From Metarhizobium sp039808465 (GTDB lineage: Bacteria > Pseudomonadota > Alphaproteobacteria > Rhizobiales > Rhizobiaceae), in contig JBDHTA010000137.1 of NCBI GenBank assembly GCA_039808465.1, positions 1 through 11,479 on the forward strand: a DNA stretch of 11,479 nucleotides, read 5' to 3'. Shown in pieces: positions 8,608 through 11,479 of this stretch. How positions within the stretch are numbered: the stretch's first letter is position 1; each line of letters opens with the position of its first letter. Made by a program: the position numbers and the translations under genes. The notes beneath the pieces were generated by a model. It was not told where the DNA came from. It worked only from the letters and a program-made list of their open reading frames with translations, and did not search any database.

Positions 8608-9126
8608 ATGCTGGATGATGCCGGGACGATCGATGTGGCGCTGTTTTCGCCCTGGGACGAGGACGATGAGCGGGCGCCGGAAATCAAATCCGAGGGCTAT
8701 GGGGATGAGGAGTTGCGCCGCCTGCTGGACGATATGACGCGGGAGATGCGGGCGCAGTTCGATTGCTTCCGGGCGCTGCGCGAGGCGGCCGGTGAGGCGC
8801 TGGCTTTTCCCGGGGACGAGGCGGCGGCCAAGGGCGCGCGCGCCGACGCCAAGGCGGCGAGCGACGCCATGTCGCTGATCATCCGCACGCTGGAAAAGAT
8901 CGACGCGCTTCAGCGCCAGCTTGCCCATGACCGGCAGACGGCCGCCGAGCGCGAGGCCGGCGGCGAGGACGTGGCGGCGGCGCGGCGGCATTTTCTGGGC
9001 CTGATCGATGCGCGGGCCGAGGAGGAAGCGCAGCGGCGCTTCGAGCGCTTCAGGGAGGAATGGTTGAATGACGGAGCCGCCCATGCCGGTGAGCCGCCCG
9101 CCGCGCCGCGTTCGCCGCCGCCGTGA
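8608..9126 (+). CDS. Putative small terminase subunit (TerS-like) of phage/GTA module
   Basis: A 172-residue hydrophilic, mostly helical protein. Residues about 34-65 and 75-155 look like amphipathic or coiled-coil helices (ELRRLLDDMTREMRAQF, LIIRTLEKIDALQRQL, EEEAQRRFERFREEW); the first 30 residues are acidic and the tail is proline-rich. I do not recognise a named domain. The role comes from position: it directly precedes and overlaps the large terminase, the slot held by TerS in tailed phages and by gp1 in the Rhodobacter GTA, which are also helical oligomerising proteins that recruit DNA to the motor. There is no obvious helix-turn-helix. The ATG at 8608 has GGGGCGG about ten bases upstream. 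It overlaps TerL by 59 bases if the early TerL start is right. Confidence 0.7.
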   Translation: MLDDAGTIDVALFSPWDEDDERAPEIKSEGYGDEELRRLLDDMTREMRAQFDCFRALREAAGEALAFPGDEAAAKGARADAKAASDAMSLIIRTLEKIDALQRQLAHDRQTAAEREAGGEDVAAARRHFLGLIDARAEEEAQRRFERFREEWLNDGAAHAGEPPAAPRSPPP

Positions 9127-10528
9127 GGCGGTGGTGGTAAAGGTGCAGGCGATTTTCAACGGGCATGGGAAGGGCATGGCTGAGATCGGAACGAACCGCC
9201 GTTCGGGATTGGCGGAGGCGGCGCGGGCGGCCCTTGCGGCCGGGCGGAAAATGATCGGGGAAGGGGCCGTGACGGCGCAGACGTTTGCTGATCCGCTCGA
9301 TTTCGCGGCGATCCTCGGGCGCGACTGGACATTTCTGCGCCGGGCTGAGCAGGCGCCGCCGCCGGGGGATTGGCGCAACTGGCTGATTCTCGGCGGGCGC
9401 GGCTCCGGCAAGACGCGGGCGGGCGCCGAATGGGTGCATGACCTGGCGACGCGGCATCCGCAGGCGCGGGAGCTGCGCATCGCGCTGGTGGCGGAAACGC
9501 TGGGGGATGCCCGCGAGGTGATGATCGACGGCGCTTCGGGCATCTGCCGGATTGCGCGCGTGCACCGGCCGAGCTTCGAGGCGTCGCGCCGCAGGCTGGT
9601 CTGGCCGAGCGGGGCGATGGCGCAGATCTTTTCCTCCGAGGATCCCGAGAGTTTGCGTGGGCCGCAGTTTCATTTCGCCTGGGCGGATGAGCTGGCGAAG
9701 TGGCGGCATGCGCAGGAAAGCTGGGACATGCTGCAATTCGGGCTGCGGCTGGGGGAAAAGCCCCGGCAGTTGATCACCACCACGCCCCGGCCGGTGCCGC
9801 TGCTGCGGGCGCTGATGGCCGATCCTGGGACGGCGCTGACGCGCATCTCGACTTCGGCCAACCGCGCCAATCTGGCTCCGGGCTTCATGGAAGCTTTGGC
9901 GAGCCGCTATGGCGGCACGCGGCTGGGGCGGCAGGAGCTGGACGGCGAGCTGATCGAGGATCGCGAAGACGGCCTGTGGAAACGCGAGGCGATCGAGGCG
10001 GCGACGATGCGCGTCACCGGGCCGTTCCGCCGCATCGTCGTCGCTGTCGACCCGCCCGCAAGTGCGGGTGTGAACGCCTGTTGCGGCATTGTCGTGGCAG
10101 GAATGGAACAGAATGGCCGCGCCGTGGTGCTGGCGGATTGCTCCGTTGCCGCCGCAAGCCCCGCAGCGTGGGCCAATGCCGTGGTGAAAGCCTTCCGGCG
10201 CTTCGATGCGGATCGTGTCGTCGCGGAGATCAATCAGGGCGGCGACATGGTGACGGCGATGCTGCGCAGCGTCGATGCCAGCCTGCCGGTGACGACGGTG
10301 CGGGCGACGCGCGGCAAATATCTGCGGGCCGAGCCGGTGGCGGCGCTTTACGAGCAGGGGCGGGTGGCGCATGCCGGGCGGTTTTCGGCGCTGGAGGACC
10401 AGATGTGCGATTTCGGGCCGGACGGGTTGTCGTCGGGACGCTCACCGGACCGGCTCGACGCGCTGGTCTGGGCGCTGACGGCGCTGATGCTGGAAGGCGC
10501 GGGCGAGCCGCGGGTGCGTGGGATCTGA
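9068..10528 (+). CDS. Phage/GTA large terminase subunit (DNA-packaging ATPase-nuclease)
   Basis: TerL, the motor that drives DNA into proheads and cuts it. Counting from the ATG at 9068 (486 residues): Walker A GGRGSGKT (109-116), Walker B/catalytic FAWADE with Asp207-Glu208, coupling motif ITTTPRP (236-242), and an RNase H-like nuclease with acidic residues at AVDPP (Asp328), VVAEINQ (Glu387) and SPDRLDALVWAL (Asp461, Asp464). Both halves look intact, and the length is usual for the terminase family found in GTAs and related prophages. The start is supported by GGGAGG at 9053-9058, nine bases away. The first 36 residues are basic and overlap the previous gene; ATG at 9176 (MAEIGTNRRSG) is a plausible alternative. 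No portal gene follows directly, which is unusual. Codon use is GC-rich like the host, fitting a long-resident element. Confidence 0.93.
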   Translation: MTEPPMPVSRPPRRVRRRREAVVVKVQAIFNGHGKGMAEIGTNRRSGLAEAARAALAAGRKMIGEGAVTAQTFADPLDFAAILGRDWTFLRRAEQAPPPGDWRNWLILGGRGSGKTRAGAEWVHDLATRHPQARELRIALVAETLGDAREVMIDGASGICRIARVHRPSFEASRRRLVWPSGAMAQIFSSEDPESLRGPQFHFAWADELAKWRHAQESWDMLQFGLRLGEKPRQLITTTPRPVPLLRALMADPGTALTRISTSANRANLAPGFMEALASRYGGTRLGRQELDGELIEDREDGLWKREAIEAATMRVTGPFRRIVVAVDPPASAGVNACCGIVVAGMEQNGRAVVLADCSVAAASPAAWANAVVKAFRRFDADRVVAEINQGGDMVTAMLRSVDASLPVTTVRATRGKYLRAEPVAALYEQGRVAHAGRFSALEDQMCDFGPDGLSSGRSPDRLDALVWALTALMLEGAGEPRVRGI

Positions 10529-10546
10529 GTATTTCAGAAACAGGAA

Positions 10547-10564
10547 AGCGGCCCGTAGGCCGCT
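10547..10564 (+). terminator. Hairpin after the large terminase
   Basis: AGCGGCC (10547-10553) pairs perfectly with GGCCGCT (10558-10564) around a CGTA tetraloop, 18 bases after the TerL stop. The following bases are CGGATTGTTG, not a T-run. It is probably a terminator or mRNA 3'-end stabiliser, suggesting that terminase transcription ends here rather than running into the endolysin. Confidence 0.55.
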
Positions 10565-10576
10565 CGGATTGTTGAC

Positions 10577-10664
10577 AAACCTCGCCCGCCCGCTGCCGTC
10601 ATCCCTGGGATCTGTTCACGCCTAGATGCTGGGCACAAGGCCGGGCATGACGAAGGAGAGGTTT
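10577..10664. repeat. Intergenic imperfect palindromic element, rhizobial type
   Basis: The outer arms are AAACCTC (10577-10583) and GAGGTTT (10658-10664). The inner arms are CGTCATCCC (10597-10605) and GGGCATGACG (10643-10652), with a further hairpin ATGCTGG...GGGCAT at 10626-10648. The wording GATGCTGGGCACAAGGCC followed by GGGCATGACGAAGGAGAG is very like the short dispersed palindromes found many times between genes in rhizobial chromosomes. It encodes nothing convincing. Its presence separates TerL from the rest of the phage module. Confidence 0.6.
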
Positions 10665-10699
10665 GCGGGCTTTTCACGGCTGCCTGAACCGGAAGAGAC

Positions 10700-10822
10700 T
10701 CAGCGCGGCGCCGCCGATTGCGGGGCGTTTTCGCGAATCTGGCGCCATTCGGATTCCAGGCGCTCCAGAACATGCTGGGGAATGGGCTGCGGGGCCTTGG
10801 TGTTTTGCTGGCTGGGCTGCAT
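10700..10822 (-). CDS. Small hypothetical protein, 40 residues
   Basis: Starts MQPSQQNTKAPQPIPQHVLE and ends ENAPQSAAPR. The first 17 residues are Gln/Pro-rich and look disordered; about 17-32 (HVLERLESEWRQIREN) form one amphipathic helix. The ATG at 10822 has a strong GAGGAG eight to ten bases upstream, unusually good for this window, and that is the main reason to call it. It lies on the opposite strand to the terminase and endolysin genes. No family is recognised. The single helix could suit a partner-binding or anti-regulator role, but that is a guess. Confidence 0.5.
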   Translation of the reverse strand: MQPSQQNTKAPQPIPQHVLERLESEWRQIRENAPQSAAPR

Positions 10823-10921
10823 GGACGAAACACTCCTCGATGGTTCACACGGCCGTCTTAACGTCGATCGAGGCGCTTGGTTCCATATCCTTCATGAAAA
10901 GTAAATTGGCTCCTAAAGCCC

Positions 10922-10953
10922 TTAAACGATTTAATTTTTTCTACAATCGATTG
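10922..10953. promoter_or_regulatory. AT-rich divergent control region with two palindromes
   Basis: Between the minus-strand small gene and the plus-strand endolysin lies an AT-rich block. It holds TTAAACGATTTAA (10922-10934, nearly palindromic) and CAATCGATTG (10944-10953, a perfect 10-bp palindrome), separated by TTTTTTCTA. A GANTC methylation site, GAATC, follows at 10953-10957. The position and symmetry suit an operator controlling one or both genes. I cannot name the binding protein or define clean promoter boxes. Confidence 0.4.
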
Positions 10954-11000
10954 AATCTTCCGGCGGCAATCGCGCCGGTCTGGCAAGCAGGGGGTAAGCC

Positions 11001-11479
11001 GTGATCATCAACAGGCATTTCTTCTTCGATTACCTGCGCGCGGGCCTGTTTCGCGGGCGGTTGCGGGCATCGCAGGTGGCGGGCATGGAGGCGATTCTCG
11101 ATCGCTGGGAAAAAGAGGAGGCGGGAAGCGACGACCGCTGGCTGGCCTATATGTTTGCCACCGTTTTTCATGAGACGGCGGAAACCATGCAGCCGGTGCG
11201 CGAAACGCTGGCGGCCAGCGATGCCGCCGCCATCGGCATTCTCGACCGCGCTTTCGCCAGGGGAAAGCTGGGCGCGGTGAAGACGCCCTATTGGCGGCCG
11301 GATGCCGAGGGCAGGAGCTGGCTGGGGCGCGGCTTCGTGCAACTGACGCACCGGCGCAATTATCAGGCGATGGCGGCGGTGACCGGCATCGACCTGGTGG
11401 CCGATCCGGGCAGGGCGATGGACATGCCGGTGGCGCTTGCCATCCTGTTCGAAGGCATGAAGCGCGGCAGTTTCACGGG
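11001..11479 (+). CDS. GH19-type endolysin (chitinase-like muramidase), 3' end beyond window
   Basis: The first 159 residues of a phage-type lysis enzyme predicted to cut peptidoglycan glycan strands. The start is GTG at 11001, preceded by GGGGG six bases upstream; the first residues are MIINRHFFFDYLRAGLF. Family marks are FATVFHETAETMQPVRE with the expected catalytic Glu58 after His57, and GRGFVQLTHRRNYQ (about 109-122), the diagnostic stretch of GH19 endolysins. No signal peptide is seen, so it would need a holin or cell breakage to reach the wall. GH19 members usually run about 180-220 residues, so only the C-terminal part is missing, by window edge and not by mutation. It belongs with the TerS-TerL module, although a repeat and a reverse-strand gene lie between. 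Confidence 0.88.
   Translation, partial: MIINRHFFFDYLRAGLFRGRLRASQVAGMEAILDRWEKEEAGSDDRWLAYMFATVFHETAETMQPVRETLAASDAAAIGILDRAFARGKLGAVKTPYWRPDAEGRSWLGRGFVQLTHRRNYQAMAAVTGIDLVADPGRAMDMPVALAILFEGMKRGSFT

Noticed and set aside
9050..10372. 440-codon open frame antisense to TerL
   Set aside because: Composition is Arg/His/Pro-rich and TerL motifs on the plus strand are intact.
10534..10848. 104-codon minus-strand frame
   Set aside because: Pro/Ser/Arg-rich, crosses the TerL hairpin and the repeat, and conflicts with the 40-residue gene in another frame.
10626..10904. 92-codon plus-strand frame after TerL
   Set aside because: It begins inside the palindromic repeat and lies antisense to the better-supported 40-residue gene; no ribosome site or family resemblance.
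10922..10934. Second CtrA box (TTAA...TTAA)
   Set aside because: The half-sites are five bases apart, not seven, so it does not fit the CtrA consensus; kept only as a palindrome.

Overview
The window is chromosomal DNA from a high-GC alphaproteobacterium, most likely a member of the Rhizobiaceae (Agrobacterium, Rhizobium, Shinella or Ensifer type). This rests on strongly GC-biased third codon positions, a DivJ/PleC/PdhS-type histidine kinase, rhizobial DUF families (DUF1491, DUF2336, split DUF1254/DUF1214), a perfect CtrA box, and a rhizobial-style intergenic palindrome. From memory, the gene order of the divJ and class A PBP/YcgN region resembles the Agrobacterium chromosome. I could not check this and cannot name the genus.

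Layout, left to right. (1) 104-2824, plus strand: a membrane-anchored PAS histidine kinase (probable divJ), an overlapping single-pass peptidoglycan-binding-domain protein, and a DUF1491 protein. (2) 2841-3857, minus strand: a DUF2336 protein converging on DUF1491 across a GC-rich hairpin. (3) 3858-4291: a 434-base non-coding stretch with a perfect TTAA-N7-TTAA CtrA box and a plausible promoter facing DUF2336. (4) 4292-4462, plus strand: a 56-residue small protein. (5) 4475-7842, minus strand: an operon encoding a class A penicillin-binding protein, then DUF1214 and DUF1254 membrane-anchored proteins, with ATG, TTG and GTG starts in turn and very tight spacing. (6) 7975-8436, plus strand: a YcgN-family (UPF0260) cysteine-cluster protein divergent from the PBP. 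(7) 8433-11479: a phage-derived DNA-packaging module. It has a promoter-like region with a 10-bp direct repeat, a putative small terminase (TerS-like), the large terminase (TerL), a palindromic repeat, a 40-residue minus-strand gene, and the 5' part of a GH19-type endolysin that runs off the window end.

Two themes link the genes. The first two regions concern cell-cycle signalling and the envelope: a DivJ-like kinase would act through DivK on CtrA, a CtrA box lies about 2.3 kb downstream, and the peptidoglycan synthase and peptidoglycan-binding protein are envelope factors. The last region looks like the left end of a gene transfer agent (GTA) or domesticated prophage: terminase genes with host-like composition, a dedicated upstream control region, no integrase or repressor in view, and a lysis enzyme. 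In Rhodobacter, CtrA signalling controls GTA production, so a cell-cycle/GTA link is possible here, but that is inference.

Two genes escape a simple ORF listing: the 40-residue gene at 10700-10822 and the GTG-started endolysin at 11001. Several starts (divJ, TerL, DUF2336) are uncertain and are marked as such.
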